DNA from: Prevotellaceae bacterium
Lineage (GTDB): Bacteria; Bacteroidota; Bacteroidia; Bacteroidales; UBA932
Length of the DNA: 5,450 bases
Reading direction: 5' to 3'
Assembly: GCA_031289385.1 (NCBI GenBank)
Contig: JAITPP010000126.1
Span: forward strand, 1-5,450
Positions 1-5,450 of the stretch are shown in pieces. Position numbers and translations under genes: made by a program. Within the stretch, counting starts at the first letter, position 1, and each line of letters opens with the position of its first letter. Under the pieces are notes generated by a model. That model made no database searches, had not been told where the DNA came from, and worked only from the letters and a program-made list of their open reading frames with translations.

Positions 1-500
1 GATTCAAGCACTTCAATCGTTGCTCGCGTATCGGCTTCGGCGGTGTGTGCATTTTCGAGATTTTTTTTGCAATAAAATTTATATGCGGCAACTAATGTGC
101 GTTGTTCCATTTTATGAAAGATATTTTGTACATCTATCATTTTGCGGCGGCGAAAATCTATATCAACGCCTGCACGCAAAAATTCTTCGGCAAGCAGCGG
201 TATATCAAATTTTATTGAGTTGTAGCCTACAAAATCGCATCCGTCAATGTGTGCTGCCAAACTTTTTGCTATGTCTTTAAATGTTGGGCAGTCTTTTACG
301 TCATCGTTGTATATTCCGTGAACTGCCGATGCTTCGGGCGATATTGGTATTGTGGGATTTAACCGCCGAATTTTTATGTTTTCGTCGCCGTTTGGCAACA
401 TTTTTATTATACAAATTTCGATTATTCTGTCTTTTGCTATATCAAGTCCTGTTGTTTCCAAGTCGAGAACGACAATTGGATTTTTAATTTTTAATTTCAT
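1..500 (-). CDS. DEDDh 3'-5' exonuclease, DnaQ/Pol III epsilon-like (C-terminus beyond left edge)
   Basis: This is the N-terminal 166 residues of a 3'-5' exonuclease of the DnaQ (DEDDh) superfamily. Such enzymes remove 3' nucleotides from DNA with two metal ions, as in proofreading. Exo I is DLETTG at residues 13-18 (catalytic D13, E15). Exo II is GYNSIKFD at 92-99 (D99). Exo III is HTAEAD at 152-157 (H152, D157). All four acidic residues and the histidine are present, so the enzyme should be active. The ATG at 500 gives MKLKIKNPIVVLDLETTG, the usual start for the Bacteroidota homologues I know; these are about 250 residues long, so roughly a third is missing here. There is no Shine-Dalgarno site, and the leader is A-rich. 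It lies 74 bp downstream of dnaN in the same orientation, with a terminator between them. Whether it is the replicative epsilon subunit or a stand-alone exonuclease cannot be decided from this part. Confidence 0.94.
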   Translation of the reverse strand, partial: MKLKIKNPIVVLDLETTGLDIAKDRIIEICIIKMLPNGDENIKIRRLNPTIPISPEASAVHGIYNDDVKDCPTFKDIAKSLAAHIDGCDFVGYNSIKFDIPLLAEEFLRAGVDIDFRRRKMIDVQNIFHKMEQRTLVAAYKFYCKKNLENAHTAEADTRATIEVLE

Positions 501-511
501 GTTTTTTATTA

Positions 512-519
512 CAAAAATA
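512..519 (-). promoter_or_regulatory. Possible -7 element (TAnnTTTG) ahead of the exonuclease
   Basis: The minus strand reads TATTTTTG, an exact match to the Bacteroidota -7 consensus TAnnTTTG, inside the U-tract of the dnaN terminator. No TTTG is found 19-21 bases upstream, and the implied leader would be only about 6 bases. The match may simply reflect the T-rich terminator tail. Confidence 0.25.
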
Positions 520-556
520 AAGGCTGCCTCAACTAAATTGACTTTTGAGACAGCCT
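512..556 (-). terminator. Intrinsic terminator after dnaN
   Basis: Inverted repeat 521-532 / 545-556 (AGGCTGCCTCAA / TTGAGACAGCCT on the plus strand). Read as minus-strand RNA it is a 12-bp stem with one G-U pair and a 12-nt loop, followed directly by the U-rich run UUAUUUUUGU (511-520). It starts 18 bases beyond the dnaN stop codon and ends just before the exonuclease start codon. Termination may be partial, because the exonuclease has little room for its own promoter. Confidence 0.85.
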
Positions 557-574
557 CAGTGATTTTATTGTTTT

Positions 575-1708
575 TTATCCAATCATCATTGGCATTAGCA
601 GCATCAGCAAATCGTCTTTTTCGTTTTTGTCGAATGGTAATAAAAGTGCTGCGCGATTAGAGTCTGCCATTTCAATATATACGTTTTGTGAATTTATGTT
701 TGTTAATATTTCTATCAAAAACGTAGATTTGAAGCCTATTTCCATATCTACTCCATCGTATTGGCAAGTAACTTTATCGTCGCCCGAAATTGAGAAATCC
801 AAATCCTGTGCGTAGGATGTCAGTTCGTTTCCTGCAATTTTTAATTTTATGAGATTGCTTGCAGGGCTTGAAAATGTTGCAACACGGCGAATACTGTTCA
901 GAAGATCAATTCTGTCGATTGTAATTCTGTTGGGATTGTTTTTCGGTATTACCGAGTTGTAACTTGGGTAAGTTCCTTCAATCAATCGGCACACGAGCAC
1001 ATAGTTGCTTAACGAAAACAGAACGTTTTTTTCGTCAAATTCTATTTTTACGCTGTCTTCTTCTTTTGTAAGTATCGAGCGTAAAAGGCTTGCCGGTTTT
1101 TTTGGAAGAATGAATGAGGCACTTTTTTCGATTGTAACATCTTTGCGTATGTAGCGCACAAGTTTGTGAGCATCAGACGCTACAAATGTAAGAAAGCCTT
1201 CTTCGTCGCTGTTCAAATCAAAATAAATACCGTTCATCACGGGACGTAATTGATCATCGGCAGTTGCAAACAAAGTACGGTTAATACTTTCGAGCAAAGC
1301 GTCGGCAGTAATTTCTATTGTTGATTTTTTATCAACATCAATTACCGGAAGCGAAGGAAAATCTTCAATATTAGCTCCAAGAATGTTAGATTTTCCCGAG
1401 TTCCAACGTATTTCGATAGATAATGTTTCTTCGTCGATTTTAAATGTCAGAGGTTGATCTGAAAATTCGCGAAGCGAGTCGGTAAGCAGTTTTGCAGGAA
1501 TTGCAATTTCGCCTTCCGACGTAACATTTTCTATTTTCAATGTTGTAACAAAAGTTGTTTCAAGATCACAGGCTGTTATTTTAAGCTCGTTGTCTTTCAA
1601 TTGAAACAAAAAATTATCCAAAATCGGCAAAGTATTTTTGCTGCTTATCACTTTACTGATTGTTTGTAAGCGATTTAATAATTCGCTACTTGATACTACA
1701 AAATTCAT
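575..1708 (-). CDS. dnaN: DNA polymerase III beta subunit (sliding clamp)
   Basis: Complete 377-residue beta clamp; the E. coli protein has 366. The homodimeric ring holds the replicative polymerase on DNA and docks many repair and replication partners. The three clamp folds lie at about 1-122, 123-245 and 246-377. The N-terminus has the family pattern SSSELLNRLQTISKVISSKN (6-25), followed by TLPILDNFLF. Domain 2 has LRPVMNGIYFD (154-164) and SDAHKLV (178-184), which matches TDGHRL of E. coli. Partner-pocket residues are kept: H181, L183, P248 and V253 (in TYPSYNSVIP), and the C-terminal MPMM (372-375), which corresponds to the E. coli MPMR tail. The ATG at 1708 follows an A-rich leader (ten A in a row, 1712-1721) and no Shine-Dalgarno site, as is usual in Bacteroidota. 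It is followed by a terminator and then the exonuclease. No replication origin or dnaA is visible beside it. Confidence 0.98.
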   Translation of the reverse strand: MNFVVSSSELLNRLQTISKVISSKNTLPILDNFLFQLKDNELKITACDLETTFVTTLKIENVTSEGEIAIPAKLLTDSLREFSDQPLTFKIDEETLSIEIRWNSGKSNILGANIEDFPSLPVIDVDKKSTIEITADALLESINRTLFATADDQLRPVMNGIYFDLNSDEEGFLTFVASDAHKLVRYIRKDVTIEKSASFILPKKPASLLRSILTKEEDSVKIEFDEKNVLFSLSNYVLVCRLIEGTYPSYNSVIPKNNPNRITIDRIDLLNSIRRVATFSSPASNLIKLKIAGNELTSYAQDLDFSISGDDKVTCQYDGVDMEIGFKSTFLIEILTNINSQNVYIEMADSNRAALLLPFDKNEKDDLLMLLMPMMIG

Positions 1709-1753
1709 ATATTTTTTTTTTGATTTAGATATTTATACTTTATTATACCACAG

Positions 1754-1761
1754 CAAAAATA
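1754..1761 (-). promoter_or_regulatory. dnaN: Probable -7 element of a dnaN promoter
   Basis: The minus strand reads TATTTTTG, an exact match to the TAnnTTTG -7 consensus, in the 89-bp gap between the DUF4340-like gene and dnaN. The expected TSS is near 1748, giving a leader of about 40 bases. The best -33 candidate is TTTA at 1783-1786 with a 21-bp spacer, one base off TTTG. No hairpin terminator is visible after the upstream gene, so read-through from it is also likely. Confidence 0.45.
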
Positions 1762-1797
1762 ATAAATTTTTATCATTCCGTATAAATATATATTAAA

Positions 1798-2769
1798 CTA
1801 TTTATCAACAAAATCAGATATTTTCTTTAATAAAATGTCGAAATCTGTCCATTTTGCAATCGCAATATCCTGATTATCATTCATTATTAAGTAAAAGTTA
1901 TCAGTGTCGATAAGTTGTAGTTGTCCGTATCGTTCTACGGGCTTGTTTAATGTTATATTTGTAATTATTAGCGATATTTTATTTTTATTTGTTTTCACAA
2001 TCAATTTGTATGATGGCATTCGGCTGATAATATTTTTTTGTTCTTTTTTATTAATATCAAGCATTTTTGTGTATTCAACGCCATTGAAATAACTTAAATA
2101 AGTGCGTATTTTTTTTTCGTCGAACGAATTTAGAAAATTTTGATTTTTAACATCATACAGCATCAATTGGTTGCCTCTGTTATTAAAAATGGTAAACGAC
2201 TGTTCGGGATTTTCGATATGCTCAACCGTAACGCTTTCAATTTCCGAAGGCAAATATTTAAACACATTGTTGTTGAAATAAAACGATGCGTTTGCGCTGA
2301 TATAATCAATTGTTTTGTCTATATATCCGGGTATCGAAAGGGCGTAAGCCTGCCTTTTGCCGGTAACCAATCCCACGCAAAGCGTATCTATGCTGCTGAT
2401 TTTGAAATCGAGTTTTTTTGAATTATCAGAAAAAACTTTTACGTTGAATCCCTGTTTGTTCAGTTTATCAACCGCTTGTTTTGTAATGCTCATTGGCACG
2501 GGAAAATCGGCTTGTTGATGCGATAGTGCATAAATTAAATTATCTATTATTTGCAGGTTTGTTGCTTTTCCGTTAGCAAGCCATATTCCGCTATCGTTTT
2601 TTTGTAATTCGGTTTTTATCGAGTCGCGGGTTATTACTACAAAATCTATTTCATCTTGATTTATATTACCGAATTTTTTTTCTGAAACAAACAGCATCGG
2701 CGCTTGTATTACAAAATAAACGATTATGCAAATAATAAATAATAACGACAGTATTTTAATATTTTTCAT
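1798..2769 (-). CDS. DUF4340-like membrane-anchored envelope protein, function unknown
   Basis: Complete 323-residue protein. Residues 4-22 are strongly hydrophobic after MKN, forming one N-terminal membrane anchor, with the rest predicted outside the cytoplasm. C14 lies in FIIC, which lacks the small residue before Cys that a lipobox needs, so a lipoprotein is unlikely. The soluble part resembles the DUF4340 family of Bacteroidota. It has a GIWLANGKAT segment (61-70), PVPMSITKQAVDKL followed by GFNVKVF (90-113), SIPGYI (145-150), an IESVTVEH...SFTIF strand pair (177-195), and a C-terminal NFYLIMND...WTDFDILLKKISDF (291-320). No catalytic motif is visible and no biochemical role is known to me. 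From memory, DUF4340 genes in Bacteroidota often lie beside dnaN and sometimes beside gldF/gldG; here the upstream neighbour is a surface repeat protein instead. The start at 2769 fits both the anchor and the promoter 54 bases upstream. The family call is by eye, without a profile search. Confidence 0.65.
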   Translation of the reverse strand: MKNIKILSLLFIICIIVYFVIQAPMLFVSEKKFGNINQDEIDFVVITRDSIKTELQKNDSGIWLANGKATNLQIIDNLIYALSHQQADFPVPMSITKQAVDKLNKQGFNVKVFSDNSKKLDFKISSIDTLCVGLVTGKRQAYALSIPGYIDKTIDYISANASFYFNNNVFKYLPSEIESVTVEHIENPEQSFTIFNNRGNQLMLYDVKNQNFLNSFDEKKIRTYLSYFNGVEYTKMLDINKKEQKNIISRMPSYKLIVKTNKNKISLIITNITLNKPVERYGQLQLIDTDNFYLIMNDNQDIAIAKWTDFDILLKKISDFVDK

Positions 2770-2822
2770 TGTTTTATTCGATATTTATTGTTACACATTC
2801 AAATATTCGTTTTTGAATTACA

Positions 2823-2853
2823 CAAAGATAATATTTTTTTGAATAAAAACAAA
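2823..2853 (-). promoter_or_regulatory. Bacteroidota housekeeping promoter for the DUF4340-like gene
   Basis: The minus strand carries TTTG (2850-2853), a 19-bp spacer, and TATCTTTG (2823-2830). This matches the TTTG / TAnnTTTG promoter of Bacteroidota exactly in both elements and in spacing. The TSS should fall near 2816-2818, giving a leader of about 47 bases. The -33 element is inside the U-tract of the terminator that closes the upstream gene, so the two signals overlap. Confidence 0.75.
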
Positions 2854-2879
2854 AAAGTGCGGACTTTGAAATCCGCACT
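2845..2879 (-). terminator. Intrinsic terminator after the surface repeat protein
   Basis: Inverted repeat 2856-2865 / 2870-2879. As minus-strand RNA it is a 10-bp GC-rich stem (AGUGCGGAUU pairing with AGUCCGCACU, one G-U) around a UCAA tetraloop. It is followed by a U-rich run with a single G (2845-2855). It begins 36 bases past the stop codon at 2916-2918. Confidence 0.9.
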
Positions 2880-2915
2880 CCAATGAAAAATTTATTTATG
2901 TGTGTGTAAATAAGG

Positions 2916-5450
2916 TTAAAGTGGTTTGACTAACATTACCGAGCCTCTGTATTCGTCGCCATCCGCATCTTTGGCATGGTAGTAATATACTCCGGGTGCA
3001 ACAAGTTTTCCTTTGTATCGTCCGTCCCAGCCGTCTGTTCCATTGTAGAAACATGCGCCCCAGCGATTGAATATCTGTAATTCGTAACCTGCGCCGAAAG
3101 TATCGTTAAATCCGTCTTGATTATACGGTGTAAATGCGTTTGGCAAACTTCCGGTAGGTCCTTTTACTTTCAAAATTCCATCTTGATATTCTATTTCATA
3201 ATTAGCCGCTTCTGCTCCGCTTGCAATTATTGGAAATTCGCCCACAGTATTTGTATTTGCTACCGAGCAGTACAATACGGGAGGAGTAATAATCACAGAT
3301 TCGTTTTCGCCATATACAAATCCCGAATAACTGTATGTAAATGCAGGATAAGGGTCGCCCAATGTAACCGTGTAATCATCTGCTATAATTATTAATTGCG
3401 CAGGATTTACTAATATTGTAATGGTTATTTCGCTTGATGCCCATGAATTATCTCCTGCTTGTTTTATTGTAACAATGGTTGTGCCTACACTTTGCACGGT
3501 AACCAAATATGTGCCCGCCGATACGTTATGAATGTCTGCCGATGTTCCCGAAACTTCTATTGTAACAGGCAGTCCGCTTGATGCGGTTACATTAAACGTG
3601 AATGGAGCATCGCCGTATGTAAGTTCATAAAAGTCATTAATAACAGTTATTATTTGACTTTTACAACCTTCTCGCATAGAAAGATTTAATGAAACAATAC
3701 TGTCGCAATCGTGAATTGTAGGAAGAGTTATCGTATAAATTCCTGCTGTATCGTATTCATTTCCATTGAATTGATATTTATCGCCATAACATATTGTATC
3801 ATAAACATTGATATCATAAGTTGGATTTTTTGTAACATACAGTGTAACAGATGTATCGCATGCTGTTGTGCCGGGAACATTTATATTAAACCAAGTTCCT
3901 TCTGTATAAATAATTCCTAAATAATCATAACCTGCATCTCCATTGCAATACGAGCCATATACAGATTTTGGAATATCATGCACTCTGACATCAACTGTTG
4001 ATGAATCTCTGTCGGCACTTTCGCAGCCGTTTACTTTTTGCGATACATAATATTTTATTAATCCTGCTGCTGGGCTTACCGAATAATTTGTACCTGTGTG
4101 TAATGAAGTTCCACCGCTTGTCGAATTATACCAATTAAATGTTGCGCCCGATGTTCCGCTTACCCGTAATGTTATTGATGTTCCGGGACACATTACCGTA
4201 TCGGCAGGCGATACGAAAGGTGCTGACGGTATCGGATTTACTGTAACAGTAACCACTCTTCTGGTTGCACTTTCGCAGCCATTAACCGCTGAAACATAAT
4301 AAGTATGAGTACCCACAGATAATATCGGCGTTGTATAACTTGCTCCCGTAGAGGTAAACGGTATGCCTCCGCTTGGTTCTGTGTACCAATTATAAGTCAA
4401 ACCTCCGCTTAGTGCAAACGTTGTTGTTTCGCCATAACATATACTTGTTGTTTGTGGATTTACTGTTGGTGCATTTGGTAAAGCGTTAATTGTTATGCTT
4501 ACAAGAGTTCGCGTTGCACTTTCGCAGTTTGTTGTATTATTTTTTGCGGCAGCATAAGCATTATCTGTTCCTACTGAACTTCGGCTTGGTGCGGAGGTAA
4601 TACTTCCGCCGCTTGCAGCTGTGTACCAAACAACAGTTTCATCGTTGCCAACATTTGCGCTTGCTGTGTGAGTGTTACCATCATAACAGACTGTGTCATT
4701 GTTCGCTATTGGTGCATTTGGTAAAGAGTTTATTGTTATGTTTACAAGAGTTCGTGTTGCACTTTCGCAGTTTGTTGTATTATTTTTTGCGGCAGCATAA
4801 GCAGTTGTTGTTCCTACTGAGCTTCGGCTTGGTGCAGAGGTAATGTTTCCGCCGCTTGCAGCTGTGTACCAAACAACAGTTTCACCGTTGCCAACATTTG
4901 CGCTTGCTGTGTGAGTGCTACCATCATAACAGACTGTGTCATTGTTTGCTGTTGGTGCATTAGGTAAAGCGTTAATATTTAAGCTTACAAGTGTTCGTGT
5001 TGCACTTTCGCAGTTTGTTGTATTATTTTTTGCGGCAGCATAAGCATTATCTGTTCCTACTGAACTTCTGCTTGGTGCGGAAGTAATACTTCCGCCGCTT
5101 GCTTCTGTGTACCAAACAACAGTTTCATCGTTGCCAACATTTGCGCTTGCTGTGTGAGTGTCACCATCATAACAGACTGTTTCATTGTTTGCTATTGGTG
5201 CATTTGGTAGAGGATTTACTGCTACGGTTGCTGCTGCGCGTCCGCTCTCTGTTCCTGAAACTGTTTGCGAGACGTAATATATTGTAGTTGTTGTTGGATT
5301 TACCATATGTGTAGTTCCCATATATGTTGCCGTACCGCCACTTGATACAGAATACCAGTTAAATGTTGCGCCTGATTCTCCGCTTGCTCTAAGTGTTGCA
5401 TAATCACCTTCACATATTGCCGTATCGGATGGTGATACCGTTGGATTTGC
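2916..5450 (-). CDS. Type IX-secreted multi-Ig-like repeat surface protein (5' end beyond right edge)
   Basis: 844 residues are visible and the frame stays open to the right edge, so the N-terminus, including any signal peptide, is missing. In order: Ig-like unit (1-80); three near-identical 81-residue Ig-like units (81-161, 162-242, 243-323); two more divergent Ig-like units (324-406, 407-492); two CDSI-type repeats ending in CDTSVTLYV and CDSIVSLNL (about 493-543 and 544-593); an Ig-like stretch with LTYGDAPF and SSGLPV (about 600-682); an MBG-like region ending NYEIEYQDGILKV (about 683-762); and a C-terminal CHU_C sorting domain (768-844). Most Ig units keep a C...WY...NGCES or NCES pattern, which could form a disulfide. 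The composition (Thr, Ser, Asn, Gly) is typical of exported adhesin-like proteins. No enzyme domain is seen in the visible part. The likely role is a secreted or cell-surface binding or structural protein; the ligand is unknown. The methionine at 5321 is internal and not the start. Confidence 0.92.
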   Translation of the reverse strand, partial: ANPTVSPSDTAICEGDYATLRASGESGATFNWYSVSSGGTATYMGTTHMVNPTTTTIYYVSQTVSGTESGRAAATVAVNPLPNAPIANNETVCYDGDTHTASANVGNDETVVWYTEASGGSITSAPSRSSVGTDNAYAAAKNNTTNCESATRTLVSLNINALPNAPTANNDTVCYDGSTHTASANVGNGETVVWYTAASGGNITSAPSRSSVGTTTAYAAAKNNTTNCESATRTLVNITINSLPNAPIANNDTVCYDGNTHTASANVGNDETVVWYTAASGGSITSAPSRSSVGTDNAYAAAKNNTTNCESATRTLVSITINALPNAPTVNPQTTSICYGETTTFALSGGLTYNWYTEPSGGIPFTSTGASYTTPILSVGTHTYYVSAVNGCESATRRVVTVTVNPIPSAPFVSPADTVMCPGTSITLRVSGTSGATFNWYNSTSGGTSLHTGTNYSVSPAAGLIKYYVSQKVNGCESADRDSSTVDVRVHDIPKSVYGSYCNGDAGYDYLGIIYTEGTWFNINVPGTTACDTSVTLYVTKNPTYDINVYDTICYGDKYQFNGNEYDTAGIYTITLPTIHDCDSIVSLNLSMREGCKSQIITVINDFYELTYGDAPFTFNVTASSGLPVTIEVSGTSADIHNVSAGTYLVTVQSVGTTIVTIKQAGDNSWASSEITITILVNPAQLIIIADDYTVTLGDPYPAFTYSYSGFVYGENESVIITPPVLYCSVANTNTVGEFPIIASGAEAANYEIEYQDGILKVKGPTGSLPNAFTPYNQDGFNDTFGAGYELQIFNRWGACFYNGTDGWDGRYKGKLVAPGVYYYHAKDADGDEYRGSVMLVKPL
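2919..3149 (-). other. CHU_C / type IX secretion (type B) C-terminal sorting domain
   Basis: These are the last 77 residues of the surface protein (768-844). Diagnostic pieces are LPNAFTPYNQDGFNDTF, then ELQIFNRWG, DGWDGRYKGK, APGVYYY and the final GSVMLVKPL. This matches the gliding-motility-associated C-terminal family (TIGR04131 / CHU_C). That domain directs proteins through the outer membrane by the type IX system. The segment between NDTF and IFNRWG is short (GAGYELQ). It implies the genome encodes a type IX system, which is not in this window. Confidence 0.9.
3159..3653 (-). other. Ig-like plus MBG-like domains of the surface protein
   Basis: Residues about 600-682 (3402-3653) contain LTYGDAPFTFNVTASSGLPV and later TIVTIKQAGDNSWASS. 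This is the Ig-like pattern that often precedes MBG domains. Residues about 683-764 (3159-3401) contain DYTVTLGDPYPAFTYSYSGF, then GEFPIIASGAEAANYEIEY and DGILKV, the usual MBG pattern. Both are extracellular beta-sandwich modules and probably act as a stalk before the sorting domain. The family names are by eye. Confidence 0.65.
3672..3974 (-). other. Two CDSI-type repeats in the surface protein
   Basis: Two units of about 50 residues end in ACDTSVTLYV and DCDSIVSLNL, 51 residues apart. Each begins with a Cys-Gly/Asn-Gly turn (YCNGDAGYDY and TICYGDKYQF) and has a G-T/Y-rich middle. Modules ending in CDSI-V-L-L are common in Bacteroidota secreted proteins next to CHU_C domains. Each unit keeps two cysteines. 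Function is unknown. Confidence 0.6.
3975..4481 (-). other. Two divergent CHU_C-associated Ig-like units
   Basis: Unit 4 (4233-4481) reads LPNAPTVNPQTTSICYG, then YNWYTEPSGG, HTYYVSAVNGCESATR. Unit 5 (3975-4232) reads IPSAPFVSPADTVMCPG, then FNWYNSTSGG and KYYVSQKVNGCESADR. Both show the C...WY...YYVS..NGCES pattern of CHU_C-associated Ig-like domains, with the two cysteines kept. Unit 5 is closer to the unit at the right edge (5211-5450) than to the tandem copies. This suggests an older domain set into which the 243-bp array was expanded. Confidence 0.75.
4482..5210 (-). repeat. Three tandem 243-bp in-frame repeats encoding 81-residue Ig-like units
   Basis: The copies lie at 4968-5210, 4725-4967 and 4482-4724 (transcription order). 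Each starts at LPNAP and is exactly 81 codons, with no indels. By hand count, copy 1 vs 3 differs at about 13 bases, 2 vs 3 at about 17, and 1 vs 2 at about 26, so identity is roughly 89-95 percent. Protein differences are 4, 8 and 11 of 81. Each unit has Cys at 13 (TVCYDG), VVWYT at 31-35 and Cys at 67 (NCESATR). The next unit (4233-4481) is homologous only as a fold, so the amplification is confined to these three. Confidence 0.95.

Noticed and set aside
20..660. Plus-strand open frames over the exonuclease and the dnaN 3' end
   Set aside because: They lie opposite genes with clear family motifs on the minus strand and have no recognizable motif or start signal of their own.
2716..2769. Lipoprotein signal in the DUF4340-like protein (Cys 14)
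   Set aside because: The residues before the Cys are FII, with no Ala, Gly or Ser at -1, and hydrophobic residues continue after it, as in a membrane anchor.
2797..2818. AT-rich palindrome ATTCAAA / TTTGAAT around the TSS of the DUF4340-like gene, as a possible operator
   Set aside because: A 7-bp AT-only stem with an 8-base loop is expected by chance in such AT-rich DNA, and no regulator site is recognized.
4482..5210. Repeat array as CRISPR
   Set aside because: The repeat unit is 243 bp, in frame and coding, with no short direct repeat and unique-spacer structure.
4613..5287. Plus-strand open frames that repeat each other (4613-4843 and 5099-5287)
   Set aside because: They are antisense shadows of the 243-bp repeats. 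They look alike only because the coding strand repeats, and their protein is Leu/Cys/His-rich with no family resemblance.
5319..5321. ATG at 5321 as the start of the surface protein
   Set aside because: The same frame stays open for 43 more codons to the window edge and these encode the first part of the same Ig-like unit (SPSDTAICEG...FNWY). The true start is outside the window.

Overview
The window looks like Bacteroidota chromosome. It is AT-rich. It carries a type IX secretion (CHU_C / 'gliding-associated') C-terminal domain, CHU_C-associated Ig-like repeats, Bacteroidota-type promoter motifs (TTTG...TAnnTTTG), A-rich leaders rather than Shine-Dalgarno sites, and a DnaN and exonuclease that read like the Bacteroidales versions. 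All four genes are on the minus strand, so transcription runs from right to left.

In transcription order: (1) 5450-2916 is the 3' part (844 residues seen, 5' end outside the window) of a large secreted repeat protein. It has Ig-like units, three of them nearly identical 81-residue copies, then two CDSI-type repeats, an MBG-like region and a type IX sorting domain. It ends at a strong intrinsic terminator. (2) 2769-1798 is a membrane-anchored DUF4340-like protein with its own well-formed Bacteroidota promoter. The -33 element of that promoter lies in the U-tract of the preceding terminator. (3) 1708-575 is dnaN, the DNA polymerase III sliding clamp, followed by a second intrinsic terminator. 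(4) 500-1 is the N-terminal 166 residues of a DEDDh 3'-5' exonuclease (DnaQ/epsilon-like), cut by the left edge.

Functionally the window joins a replication pair (clamp and proofreading-type exonuclease) to an envelope protein of unknown function and a cell-surface or secreted repeat protein. The replication pair belongs together. The surface protein seems to be a separate transcription unit. There is no gene-free stretch longer than about 150 bases. I saw no RNA genes, CRISPR array, insertion sequence or plus-strand gene. I did not find a new multi-gene system. The points most worth a second look are the fresh 243-bp in-frame repeats in the surface protein and the terminator/promoter overlaps.
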